Shown: in pieces, positions 55,910 through 64,000 of the stretch
How positions within the stretch are numbered: position 1 is the stretch's first letter
How the letters are laid out: each line of letters starts with the position of its first letter
NCBI RefSeq assembly: GCF_910592395.1
Contig: NC_088321.1
Span: 6,388,001 to 6,452,000, forward strand
Direction: 5' to 3'
DNA length: 64,000 nucleotides
From: Lineus longissimus
Lineage: Eukaryota > Nemertea > Pilidiophora > Heteronemertea > Lineidae
Position numbers and translations under genes: made by a program
The notes under the pieces: model-generated
The model's database searches: none
What the model was told of the DNA's origin: nothing
Seen by the model: only the letters and a program-made list of their open reading frames with translations

Positions 55910-56458
55910 ATGGAGTCCATCACAGAGACAGCATTTCAACCATCCGATTTAAAGGGTGTCACAACACTTATGGATAAAATTAAAATCATCAGTCAGTATG
56001 TGAGACTTTTTTGTAACAGGTGGATATGTCATGATTGTTTTAGCACAGACTATGATCTGTTTGACTGGGAAGTGGTGTGCAGTCAATGTTATTCGGTAGA
56101 TCAACATCGTATTTGGTGTAATGCCATTTAAAAAAGTCCACTTGTTTCTGAATGGTATGGTATGGATCAAACTCATATCATCACATCCACCACGTCAAAA
56201 CAAGCAGATTTTGAAAAAGTACTGAATATGTATCCCGTATCGTTTGACGTGAAAGAAAAAATGAAAAAAGACTACATCATGCTCATTCAAAAATTTGAAA
56301 CCATGAAAGCCTTACACAAACGTAAAAACTTTTTTATGGATAAAATTGTGTTACAACGTCTCATGGATTTCTATCACTTAGAAATTCAAGTGGTCAAACC
56401 AACCCCTGCGCTGAACACCTATTATACACTTTTTGAAGAGATGTCATGGCCTAATTAA
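55910..56458 (+). pseudogene. VLTF3-like zinc/helical protein, block E
   Basis: One frame from at least 55775 to 56458 with an in-frame TAA at 56129-56131. The upper part contains a zinc ribbon-like WICHDCFSTDY...VVCSQCYSV (two CxxC pairs about 18 residues apart). The lower part is helical: YIMLIQKFETMKALHKRKNF, VLQRLMDFYHLEIQVV and a final TYYTLFEEMSWPN. The order of ribbon, helices and W-rich end resembles the poxvirus-type late transcription factor VLTF3 found in large DNA viruses. The match is by pattern only. No ATG lies upstream in frame, so the start is unclear or the gene is spliced. Confidence 0.4.
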
Positions 56459-56486
56459 ACTTTATAAGAGATTTCCTTTATAAAAT

Positions 56487-56912
56487 TTAGTCTTCCGTGA
56501 CAGGTAAAACAGATTCAGCAGTATTGGCTGCGATGGATCCTACAGCCAGAAGAGTTGGATTCATATAATAGCCCAATTGTTTTTTTATTTCGCTGTTGAT
56601 GATGATATTGTTATTTACTTTTTCATGAAGTTTTTTCTGATCTAAATTTGGAAACATAACTCGTACAGTTTGCGTATAAGCGAATAATAAATTGGAGACC
56701 AGTTCATCTGCAATTTGCGTATTATAACGTGTTTGATATTCATTGTACATTTTTTCAAGATTTTTCCCACTTGCTTTTTTAATAGTCGCTTCAGACACTT
56801 TCATGCCTAATTTTGTTAAAAGACCGCTTTGATAATGTGTTAAGAGTTCTGACCGCATCTCTGTCACAGAATCATCAGGATTTGAAATGTTAATGTCATC
56901 TATTGTGTCCAT
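56487..56912 (-). CDS. unknown 141-residue protein, block E
   Basis: An intact minus frame with an AATAAATG start. It is largely helical: LLTHYQSGLLTKLGMKV, KNLEKMYNEYQTRY and IADELVSNLLFAYTQTVRV, and ends in a small hydrophobic AVGSIAANTAESVLPV patch. It is 8 bp downstream of the ATPase and co-oriented with ATPase and capsid. This three-gene set is probably co-expressed. The family is unknown; a small capsid or adaptor protein is possible. Confidence 0.6.
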   Translation of the reverse strand: MDTIDDINISNPDDSVTEMRSELLTHYQSGLLTKLGMKVSEATIKKASGKNLEKMYNEYQTRYNTQIADELVSNLLFAYTQTVRVMFPNLDQKKLHEKVNNNIIINSEIKKQLGYYMNPTLLAVGSIAANTAESVLPVTED

Positions 56913-56920
56913 TTATTATA

Positions 56921-57526
56921 TTACAAAATTTTATAATCAAACGGTTGTGTTCTGCGCAGTACAAGTCGTTTTCCGCTATCAATCTGCTCAAGAACAGCAG
57001 GTTTTTCGCCCATAGGGATGCAGCGGTTTTCTTTAAACACTTGATCCAGAGAACATTGATCGTTCAACGTATGGATCACCATATGCTTACAATTGTCTCT
57101 AAAATCTTTGCAAATCGCATTATATTTTTGAGTTAAGAGCCAAACTGATAAACCAAAATGTCTTCCAGAAAAGGCTAATTCAGTTAGTTTGGTAGATTTA
57201 TTTTTCGCATCCCAATGGTTCGCACAGTCGTCAATGATAAACAAAGTTTGTTCCTGTTCATTTTTAAACATGTCAATGGCATGTTCTAAACGTGCATTTA
57301 AATTTTCTTGCACATGTTGAGGTGGATAAATAAAAATATAGTCATCGTGTTCAATCCAAGATCTGACACGATAGGTTTTATTCATATCAATGGTAGGGCA
57401 AAAGATAAGGATGTAGTCAAATTTTTTCTGAAATTCTTTTTCAAGAAGATCTAGTATAAAATAGGTTTTCCCACAATCGGTCATGCCAGACACTAGCATA
57501 TTGAATGGAACATCACAATAATTCAT
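56921..57526 (-). CDS. FtsK/HerA (A32-like) DNA-packaging ATPase, block E
   Basis: A 201-residue intact ATPase. Walker A is GMTDCGKT (14-21), Walker B is TLFIIDD (94-100), and a motif SVWLLTQKYN (about 127-136) carries the sensor-like glutamine. Such ATPases pump DNA into capsids in Polintons, virophages and large DNA viruses. The start has an AATAAATG context 12 bp after the capsid stop, and the gene ends in TATAAAATTTTG. The length is short but normal for this subfamily. Confidence 0.85.
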   Translation of the reverse strand: MNYCDVPFNMLVSGMTDCGKTYFILDLLEKEFQKKFDYILIFCPTIDMNKTYRVRSWIEHDDYIFIYPPQHVQENLNARLEHAIDMFKNEQEQTLFIIDDCANHWDAKNKSTKLTELAFSGRHFGLSVWLLTQKYNAICKDFRDNCKHMVIHTLNDQCSLDQVFKENRCIPMGEKPAVLEQIDSGKRLVLRRTQPFDYKIL

Positions 57527-57538
57527 TTATTTTACACA

Positions 57539-58756
57539 TTAATGTACAATGCCTTTCACTTTCATATTCTCAAGTCCTACCAATCCATCTGCTACAATAT
57601 AGACTAGCATATCATATTCTGTGTCAGAATTTCTGCTGAGTTCAAGTTGTAAACCATGTTTGATATTACTCATGGCTGTTCCTGATCCATGCACAGTGTT
57701 ATCCTGTGTACTTCTCAGATCAATATACAAGCCATATTTTTGTTTGTCGTAGAATTTTTCAACATCCAACATGCATTCTTCCGTTTGCTTAAGATCTTCC
57801 GTCATATAATGCCGTTTGATTTCATCAAACTGATTATAGGCTTTCAACCCTGACTTGAATATACAGTGAGATATTCCTTCTGAAGTAATGGTCACATTAG
57901 TGATGTCAGGATTTTGAAAACTTGTTTTTTCAGAATCATAGTCACTAAATGTTTTTTGGAAAAATAATAGAATACCTTTTGTAGAGGCACGATTGACATC
58001 TACATTGATATTCACCCGTTTATTCGTTCCAATTGACTCTGTCTTCAAAAGATGAATGTCTTCAAACATCCATCTCATCTGAGAGTTATAAACAGATTCA
58101 ATGGTTTCAGCCAGGACATCCGAGGTGACTGTTTCATATTCAAGCTGAATATCCGTCACAGCATAGGTTTTATTTGTAGCTGTTCCTGCTACTACATATT
58201 TAATCTCATTGAATTTGACGTTATACTCAATGGACTCCAAAATCGCTGAGGGATAAAAGGGGGTATGGGTATCAAATAGTTCTGATTCAATGGGGATGCA
58301 GTAACGATCCTCAAAAGCAGTTTTAATGCCATCTTTTCTCTGATCTTTCACAACCCCTTGTTGTACACGATTTTTTCGCTGTTTTTCGGTGAGCCAAAAA
58401 TCCTTGAAGGTTTTGTAGATAAAGGCTATATCCACCTCACTCATGGTTTTACCACCCAACTTTGTGGTGATTCTTTCTACAATGTTTCTACCCACATTGG
58501 CTACAAAATAAGCAGCAGCTGCATTGGCTGCATTACTTACTTTTGATGTGGTAGAAAGTTTAAACGTGAGTTTCATGCTTTCAGGGACAATCACTTGTCC
58601 TTTTTCAAGCTTGGGAATTTTCACATGAAGTGTTTCTCCTGGATTAACAGAATTAGGATTATGGGTGATCACCTCATAATAGCGTTTGGCTTTTAAGCCT
58701 TTGGGATACTTGTCTGATCTGTAAGGATCAAGATAACGTCCATAAGAAGTTTCCAT
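57539..58756 (-). CDS. major capsid protein, block E (intact)
   Basis: A 405-residue intact gene of the double-jelly-roll type (F54H12.2-like family). Landmarks are the N-terminal SYGRYLDPYRSDKYPKGLK, VNPGETLHVKIPKLEKGQ, KTFKDFWLTEKQRKNRV, IPIESELFDTHTPF, GILLFFQKTFSDYDSE, FQNPDITNVTITSEGI, DEIKRHYMTEDLKQ and GLYIDLRSTQDN. It pairs motif by motif with the block D gene but at much lower identity, so the two belong to different element lineages. It is divergently transcribed from the 58789 gene across 32 bp. No lesions are seen. Confidence 0.85.
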   Translation of the reverse strand: METSYGRYLDPYRSDKYPKGLKAKRYYEVITHNPNSVNPGETLHVKIPKLEKGQVIVPESMKLTFKLSTTSKVSNAANAAAAYFVANVGRNIVERITTKLGGKTMSEVDIAFIYKTFKDFWLTEKQRKNRVQQGVVKDQRKDGIKTAFEDRYCIPIESELFDTHTPFYPSAILESIEYNVKFNEIKYVVAGTATNKTYAVTDIQLEYETVTSDVLAETIESVYNSQMRWMFEDIHLLKTESIGTNKRVNINVDVNRASTKGILLFFQKTFSDYDSEKTSFQNPDITNVTITSEGISHCIFKSGLKAYNQFDEIKRHYMTEDLKQTEECMLDVEKFYDKQKYGLYIDLRSTQDNTVHGSGTAMSNIKHGLQLELSRNSDTEYDMLVYIVADGLVGLENMKVKGIVH

Positions 58757-58788
58757 TTTATTTAAAGGGAAAATTTTTTTAAAAATAA
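58757..58788. promoter_or_regulatory. 32-bp divergent intergenic region
   Basis: A 32-bp AT-rich spacer between two divergently oriented genes. Both starts have AAATAAA-type sequence directly before the ATG (AATAAATG plus strand, AAATAAAATG minus strand). It probably acts as a compact bidirectional promoter. Confidence 0.45.
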
Positions 58789-59127
58789 ATGACTAACATG
58801 TGTACTATTAAGTTTAACGTTAAACAAGATGATCAAGCAGCAGCTATTGAGAATATAAAAGAAGACATTCTCAAGGTTAAAAACAGGTTTAATGTGCAAG
58901 ATGTTGAAGTTCAAAATAAATTAGATCAGTTGGATGCTGGCTTTATGACAGTGACTAATGTCAATCTTAAAGTGGATCAACTTGAGACATCGGTGAATGA
59001 CAGTTTCACCAAATTAGAAACATGGTGGGCTATTATTGGAACTTATTTAGACCATATGTTGACTCGTAGAAGATGGCGAGATGTGCCAAAAGAAATGAAA
59101 AAAGCGCCTTCATTGCAAATTGAGTAA
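58789..59127 (+). CDS. small coiled-coil protein, block E
   Basis: A 112-residue intact frame with AATAAATG. It has an N-terminal CTIKFNVKQDD strand, a long heptad-like coiled coil (AAIENIKEDILKVKNRF ... VDQLETSVNDSFTKLETWW) and a basic end. It is convergent with the integrase (stop to stop 42 bp). It may be a trimeric fibre or scaffold-type protein; the function is unknown. Confidence 0.6.
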   Translation: MTNMCTIKFNVKQDDQAAAIENIKEDILKVKNRFNVQDVEVQNKLDQLDAGFMTVTNVNLKVDQLETSVNDSFTKLETWWAIIGTYLDHMLTRRRWRDVPKEMKKAPSLQIE

Positions 59128-59169
59128 CATCTTTATAAGTTGTTTAATACACCTATAAAAATTTTACTC

Positions 59170-60141
59170 TCACTTGCGCTTCTTTCTCAATTTTGATTCA
59201 ATAATATTTTCAGGATCTAACCCTTCTTTATGCTTTAAAATTTTTTCTACTTTTACTTCTTTGTCCACACTCGCCACTCGCTGCACTTTGTCAACAGCTT
59301 CTTCATCAATTGTGGCTAGCACTTGTGTCACTTGCTGCAAAGCATCAAGTCTAACTCTTTCATCATCATTCAATATTGCATTAACACCCTCAATATTTTT
59401 TACAGTGTAAGTTCTATTGGACCATATTTGTTTGTAACCTTTAGTAAATATAGGTCTCTTTAACTTCTTTCTAACACAATCACCTATTTTAAATTTGTGT
59501 TCAACTGGCATAGACTTTTCTGCATTTAATTCAATCAACTCACTTTCATGATGCACAGCTTCATTAGGAGCATAGTTTAAAATTCCTCTATGAGGTGAAT
59601 GATTGTAGGCATACAGATAATCGTCCAGTTGATATACCCATACCACTGAATTTCGTTCTGTAAAATCCTTAAATATTTTTTCTTTCATGGTTCTGCAAAG
59701 TCTATCAATTAAACCTAGCGCATTATGATCTCCTATGTCCACTGTACCATGTCTGATCTTTAATTCTTTTAAAAGATCTTGTACCGGTTTATTCAGAAAT
59801 TTATTTCCAGAATCTGTGATAATTAATTCGATGTCACCAGAGTCTGTGTAAATCTCCTCAAACCCTTTTTTCACTTCAAATTTTGTTTTATTTTTCAACG
59901 CAGAAGCGTATGCTTTCCTAGTAAATGTATCAATAGCAAGTAAAATCCACTTATAACCTTTATTTTGTCTTGAATAATTTGTGAGGTCAAGAAGATCCAT
60001 AAACCATAATGCATTTTCACGATAGGCTATAATATGTCCTTGGATTTGTTTTCTAGATTTTTTATGGAGCTGAAAACTTTTTTGTGATTTTACAAATTGA
60101 TCTACATCCTCAAATGGTACATGAGGATCAATTTTTTTCAT
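59170..60141 (-). CDS. retroviral-type integrase, block E, variant catalytic triad
   Basis: A 323-residue intact frame. Candidate catalytic acids are D49 in WFMDLLDLT, D110 in IITDSGNKF and D146 in GLIDRLCRTMKEK, so the third position is Asp rather than the usual Glu. The core keeps the AYASALKNKTKFEVKKGFEEI and YNHSPHRGILNYAPNEA helices. A C-terminal SH3-like part follows (FKIGDCVRKKLK, IFTKGYKQIWSNRTYTVKNI). No chromodomain is present, unlike block D. The N-terminus is short, and the Helentron-like element begins 36 bp upstream, so the first few residues may be lost. A TATAAAATTTTAT palindrome lies at 60146-60159. Confidence 0.8.
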   Translation of the reverse strand: MKKIDPHVPFEDVDQFVKSQKSFQLHKKSRKQIQGHIIAYRENALWFMDLLDLTNYSRQNKGYKWILLAIDTFTRKAYASALKNKTKFEVKKGFEEIYTDSGDIELIITDSGNKFLNKPVQDLLKELKIRHGTVDIGDHNALGLIDRLCRTMKEKIFKDFTERNSVVWVYQLDDYLYAYNHSPHRGILNYAPNEAVHHESELIELNAEKSMPVEHKFKIGDCVRKKLKRPIFTKGYKQIWSNRTYTVKNIEGVNAILNDDERVRLDALQQVTQVLATIDEEAVDKVQRVASVDKEVKVEKILKHKEGLDPENIIESKLRKKRK

Positions 60142-60177
60142 TATGCTATAAAATTTTATGATGCTTGGATACTAGTA

Positions 60178-62928
60178 TTTTTAGCTCAGCTGACAAAGTC
60201 AGCGGAGCTAGTAGAATAGCTGTTCAAATGGTGTCCGTCCTGCAATCCATCCATCCATCCATCCATCCATCCATCCATCCATCTAGGGACCCATCTGTGG
60301 ACAAAATTGGACATTTCTGATTGGGAAGGCCTAGCCACTTCGTTGACGGTGCTAAATTAGGAGTTGCCCAAGGTGAACTCAAAACACGAAAAATCAGCGC
60401 GATCCGACCTGTATTAAGAGAATGAGGTCATTTCGCGTTTAGATTTCTTTCCCTTTTTACCTCGGTCCACAGAGCAAATATTGTTTTCAAATGTGGCTGA
60501 ATATTTTTTAATATTTTTTCATTTTTTACTTTTAATGGAATTAATATAGTTTTCACCGCCAGTTGGCGCTGCAGGCACATTGACTGAATTTTGGCGATTT
60601 CAAATTTGGCGGTGGCTCAACTTTTTGCAAGCAGTGCCGCTGATTGGCCAATCGATAGAAGAGATGCCACCATTTAAAAATGGCGGTAGTCGCTGCTTCA
60701 ATGAAGATGAGTGAACTTTCTCATGTTCAATCGGTTGATACTCTTAATCAACATGACCATGTACCTGAAATTTGTTTAGGTACTGAAAAGAGTCTATATA
60801 ATTCAGATTTATCGATAGTTTTTTATAATATTGCGGAAATTTTGTGCACAAATTAGCGAAAGTTGGTGCTCGTCTCATGTCATTTTAGAGCGAGAAATTT
60901 GTTTCCGTCGATCTCTACCACTGAAAAATCGCTTGCATAGCTTCGAATTTTTGTGAAAATAAGTATCTGAACTTGGTTTCAAATAGTCTAGAGAGTTACC
61001 TTTGTGGTGATACATATGGTATGTGATAAATATTTGTAGAATTTGTGAAATTCGATTTTCAAACGTGCCGATGAAGCAAGCGATCTCGCGTGAATTTTGC
61101 AAGTCCTGATATGTCGACCGGGTGTCAAAAATCACTCGCCTAAATTCAATTCAAAGATCAAAAATAATATCTGAACTTAGTTTCAAATAGCCTACGCAAT
61201 TATCATTTCGGTGATATATAATGCATGCATGTAATAATTGATTAATCTGCCTAAAACGCGCAATTAAAACGGCGAAAGATCGTGATAAACACTCTGGTGG
61301 CGGTCGCACTAAATAACGACCGGTAGGGCCCGGCTTCTGGCGGAGAAAAAAAGGTAGCGCCCGGAGGTTGAAACGGGATTTTTATGCACTTTTAACTGTA
61401 TATATATGTTGTTTGGATGTATTTCTAACAGTTCTGTAACTTTGATGACCAGGCTTGCGCCCAAAGTTGGTAAAATTGATGCTTGTTTATGGACTGCGCT
61501 AGCGACCGGAGAATTCGCCGTCGGCCATTTTGGCTACGGTCCCTGAGTTTTTGTGGATGGCAATTTTGCAACAAATTTCGCCATTTACGTTTGTTTACAA
61601 TTATTTTGAAAGTCACATTATGACATCGTAGTATGAATCCCACTGCAGTTTCGTTACGCAGCAATGCTCATGTTTTTGGTTTGCAATCCTGTACTGTCTG
61701 TACACTGTGCTGTGCACGGATGTACTGTAGCTGTAAAAAAGACAAAAACCATAGCCTAGCCCTGTAGGACAGGCTTAGAGTATAACTCAACAGGCCCTCA
61801 TGATTCATTTGATGGACACCTTATTTGATAGTACCTCATCATTAAGTCCACTAGATCATGTTCTGTCACATGTCGTAGACGATAGACAATTTTCAAAATG
61901 TAGTACACCGGCTCACATCATGTGGGCACGGTTGGCTGTTGAGTGTTATGGTTCAGTCTGTGAGACTAATTTAAAGAGGTTACACTTTTATTTTGAATTG
62001 GAAAACAGCCCACAGGACTGACTTTTCACTGAGTAATAAGTGTGCCCTTCGAAGGTTAAGTCTCTTTCTGGATTTGCTTCTATAGATGCCTTGTTCAGGA
62101 TATCATCTGACCGATGCCTGATCAAGCACAGACTGTATCCGGTGGTGTACATTTCCCCGTCTATGTCACCCTTTTTTATTTAGTCAGTGTTAATTTCTCT
62201 TCTCTTTTTTTACAGATCAACTGTTGTTGGTTATTGCAAGAGGAGTCGTTGGCACATTTCAAGTCCAGGAAAGCACTTGCTGTTCCCACATTCAGAGTAA
62301 GGTGTGCTTACTCGTTTTACTGCTTTCCATTCCCGGAGAGCGTTATCAAATATCTGCCGCAAGGCAACAAATATCTGCCGCAAGGCGCTTCAAATATCTG
62401 CCGAAAGGCATCAAATATCTGCCGCACCAATAAAGTTCATTTTGTTAACCAACTCTTTATCTTCTTTTCTTCACATACAAAAAAGACCGTCCCAAACATT
62501 TGGCTGCATCCACTTCATCAATGTCCAGACAACAGTCGGTTCATTTGACCATTGTAAAGCACCAGACCCCACCTCACAAAATACACTGTAATAATTATGT
62601 ACCTTGTGTCCATGTGCATGTTATTAGTTCCACCTACGCTGCATGAAGACCAGGACTCCACTCTTTGACGTCACCACACAACTCCTTGACGTCATCACAC
62701 ACCCCACTACTGCAACGGCAATAGAAATGACTTTACGTCATAATACCAGGGTGACGTCAACTCAGTACTTCAGCATGCACTGATATAGCAAGAAGGTCTT
62801 TCGCATCAGCACTTCTGCGTGCTAGACGTTATAGCTTCACGTTGCCTCATAATAACGGTACCGACACACACTTGGCCCTTGCCTTCACCTATCCATTTCA
62901 GCTGAGCGCCAGGCCCTTGGGCCTCTTG
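60178..62928. mobile_element. Helentron-like non-autonomous element, copy 2
   Basis: A 2.75-kb copy nearly identical to 23472-26200, in the same orientation, starting TTTTTAGCTCAGCTGAC and ending at the GGCCC/GGGCC hairpin plus CTTG. It differs by a longer CCAT microsatellite, an extra CAAATATCTGCCG copy (four rather than three), a 13-bp insertion near 61545 and scattered substitutions. It separates the block E integrase from the tail-anchored gene without breaking either visible frame, although it may have removed the integrase 5' end. Confidence 0.8.
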
Positions 62929-62951
62929 TTTATACACAGCTTCCATTTATT

Positions 62952-64000
62952 TTATAGAAAATACTGCAATAACAATGCAAGTGCTACTAAACTTGCTGTA
63001 AAATTTGTATGAATTGTTTCAGGTTGTTCGTTCATCAAATTTGAAGAACTAGTTTGTGGTTGTGGTTGTGGTGTTGGTGTTGGTGTTGGTGTTGGTGTTG
63101 GTATGGGTGTTATAGTTGTTTTGGCTGACTTTCTTTCCTCGTTCCCAAAATTTGAGGAATGAGTTTGTTTTGACACACTCGCCGAACTCGTCGCTAGCGC
63201 TTGACGCTTTTTTCTAACATTGATATGCGTGTTGATTCCAAAATTTGTATTTTCCGTGGCAGTTAACAGAGAGTTATTATACCCTTCAATCGTACCAATA
63301 TGTAAGCGCATATGACTCGGTACAAGTTGTAACCCTAAGCCTACAGCGAAATCTAGTCGTGTACCTTCTTTTTCTAAGGCGTTCGCATACGATTGTTTAG
63401 ATCGAATTAAAATACTAGCCGTCTGAAATGTTTTTATGGAATCGACTAACGTTTGACCTTGAATCGCATCTTCCACTAAAATTCCAAACTGCTTTTGTGC
63501 ATCTAAGGAGTCTAAAATATCTTGCCTGATCATGGTTTGTGCACCCAGGATGCAATACACATACGTTCTAATCGATTCATTGATCCTACTCATGCCTGCT
63601 TTGGTCAATCCTTGACCGTCTAAAGCGATAAAATTTGTCCAATCGTCTGAATAAATGAAAGATAATGTATCAATATAAAGTCGATGATGATCAGCATACA
63701 CATACCCTTTTTTGTCTGCATTAAACGGAAACTTACTAGGGTCACTTAAATAATAGTTACCATTGTCCATCGTAATATCTAATGCTTGCATTTTCCCATG
63801 ATGAAAATAATTGAAGTCAACCGAACCAAATTCAAGTTTTAAATTTTCATACGCTTGCTTATGATAGGGATTCTTTTTTGAATTAAAGTCAGGGTTCCCT
63901 GGTAAAGGGATTTTAAGTTGATGCAAAATTTTTCGAAGTGTAAAGTAGACATGAAATCTAAAGATACTTTGTACTAAAGGATCCTGATGATTAATATGAT
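62952..64000 (-). CDS. tail-anchored structural protein, block E (runs off the right edge)
   Basis: The minus frame is open from 62952 to the window end; the apparent start at 63926 is a TTG, and the coding pattern continues above it (IFRFHVYFTLRKI), so the N-terminus is outside. Shared with the block D gene are YRFH/FRFH-x-Y...RKI, the NESIRTYVYCILGAQ block, and a TIEGYNNSLLTATEN patch. The C-terminal tail has a basic RKKRQAL, a Pro/Thr stalk (TPTPTPTPTPQPQPQ) and a hydrophobic FTASLVALALLLQYFL anchor. The same layout with a different stalk sequence in block D supports a membrane-anchored surface protein role, inferred. Confidence 0.7.
   Translation of the reverse strand, partial: HINHQDPLVQSIFRFHVYFTLRKILHQLKIPLPGNPDFNSKKNPYHKQAYENLKLEFGSVDFNYFHHGKMQALDITMDNGNYYLSDPSKFPFNADKKGYVYADHHRLYIDTLSFIYSDDWTNFIALDGQGLTKAGMSRINESIRTYVYCILGAQTMIRQDILDSLDAQKQFGILVEDAIQGQTLVDSIKTFQTASILIRSKQSYANALEKEGTRLDFAVGLGLQLVPSHMRLHIGTIEGYNNSLLTATENTNFGINTHINVRKKRQALATSSASVSKQTHSSNFGNEERKSAKTTITPIPTPTPTPTPTPQPQPQTSSSNLMNEQPETIHTNFTASLVALALLLQYFL

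Overview
This is a eukaryotic (animal) repeat-rich window, most likely from an aquatic invertebrate. It contains two non-LTR retrotransposons with endonuclease and reverse-transcriptase ORFs, two Helentron-like non-autonomous elements, Tc1/mariner-, pogo- and Harbinger-type DNA elements, a tRNA-derived SINE and one spliced kinase exon. The phylum cannot be fixed from sequence alone. There is no bacterial gene organisation, no rRNA and no CRISPR.

The main content is at least four, probably five, blocks of Polinton/Maverick-like (large virus-like DNA transposon) genes, called A to E here. Block A (about 7.4-11.0 and 19.35-22.55 kb) holds decayed PolB, minor-capsid-like, packaging-ATPase and several uncharacterised genes; it is split by a 7.8-kb Tx1-like LINE plus a truncated sister copy. 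Block B (minus strand; 26.7-27.4, 31.85-32.56 and 34.8-35.1 kb) holds a small membrane protein, the end of a minor-capsid-like gene, the end of a major-capsid gene and a coiled-coil gene; it is split by a second LINE and by a LINE fragment. Block C (plus strand; 36.9-39.96 kb) carries the same uncharacterised gene series as block A in the opposite orientation. Block D (42.2-54.7 kb, mostly plus strand) is the longest: tail-anchored structural protein, coiled-coil protein, major capsid, minor capsid, chromodomain integrase, HNH/zinc protein and small genes, with only one or two lesions in several of them. Block E (55.2 kb to the right edge) is a different, better preserved lineage. Its capsid, ATPase, integrase and tail-anchored genes are open, although a Helentron-like insertion lies between the integrase and the tail-anchored gene.

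Further left, 0.8-3.7 kb holds a badly frameshifted unknown gene followed by a viral-type dUTPase relic. A PC4-like coactivator gene with an intact reading frame (35.8-36.9 kb) sits between blocks B and C. An exon of a host-type protein kinase with splice signals is at 41.5-41.7 kb.

The blocks show how the elements work as a unit: integrase for insertion, PolB for copying, ATPase plus major and minor capsid genes for virion-like packaging, and a set of conserved uncharacterised membrane, coiled-coil, zinc and OB-fold-like proteins. Many start codons overlap a poly(A)-signal-like AATAAA (AATAAATG), suggesting compact end-to-start gene packing. Element termini (TIRs, target duplications) of the Polinton-like blocks could not be identified by eye, so block limits are approximate.
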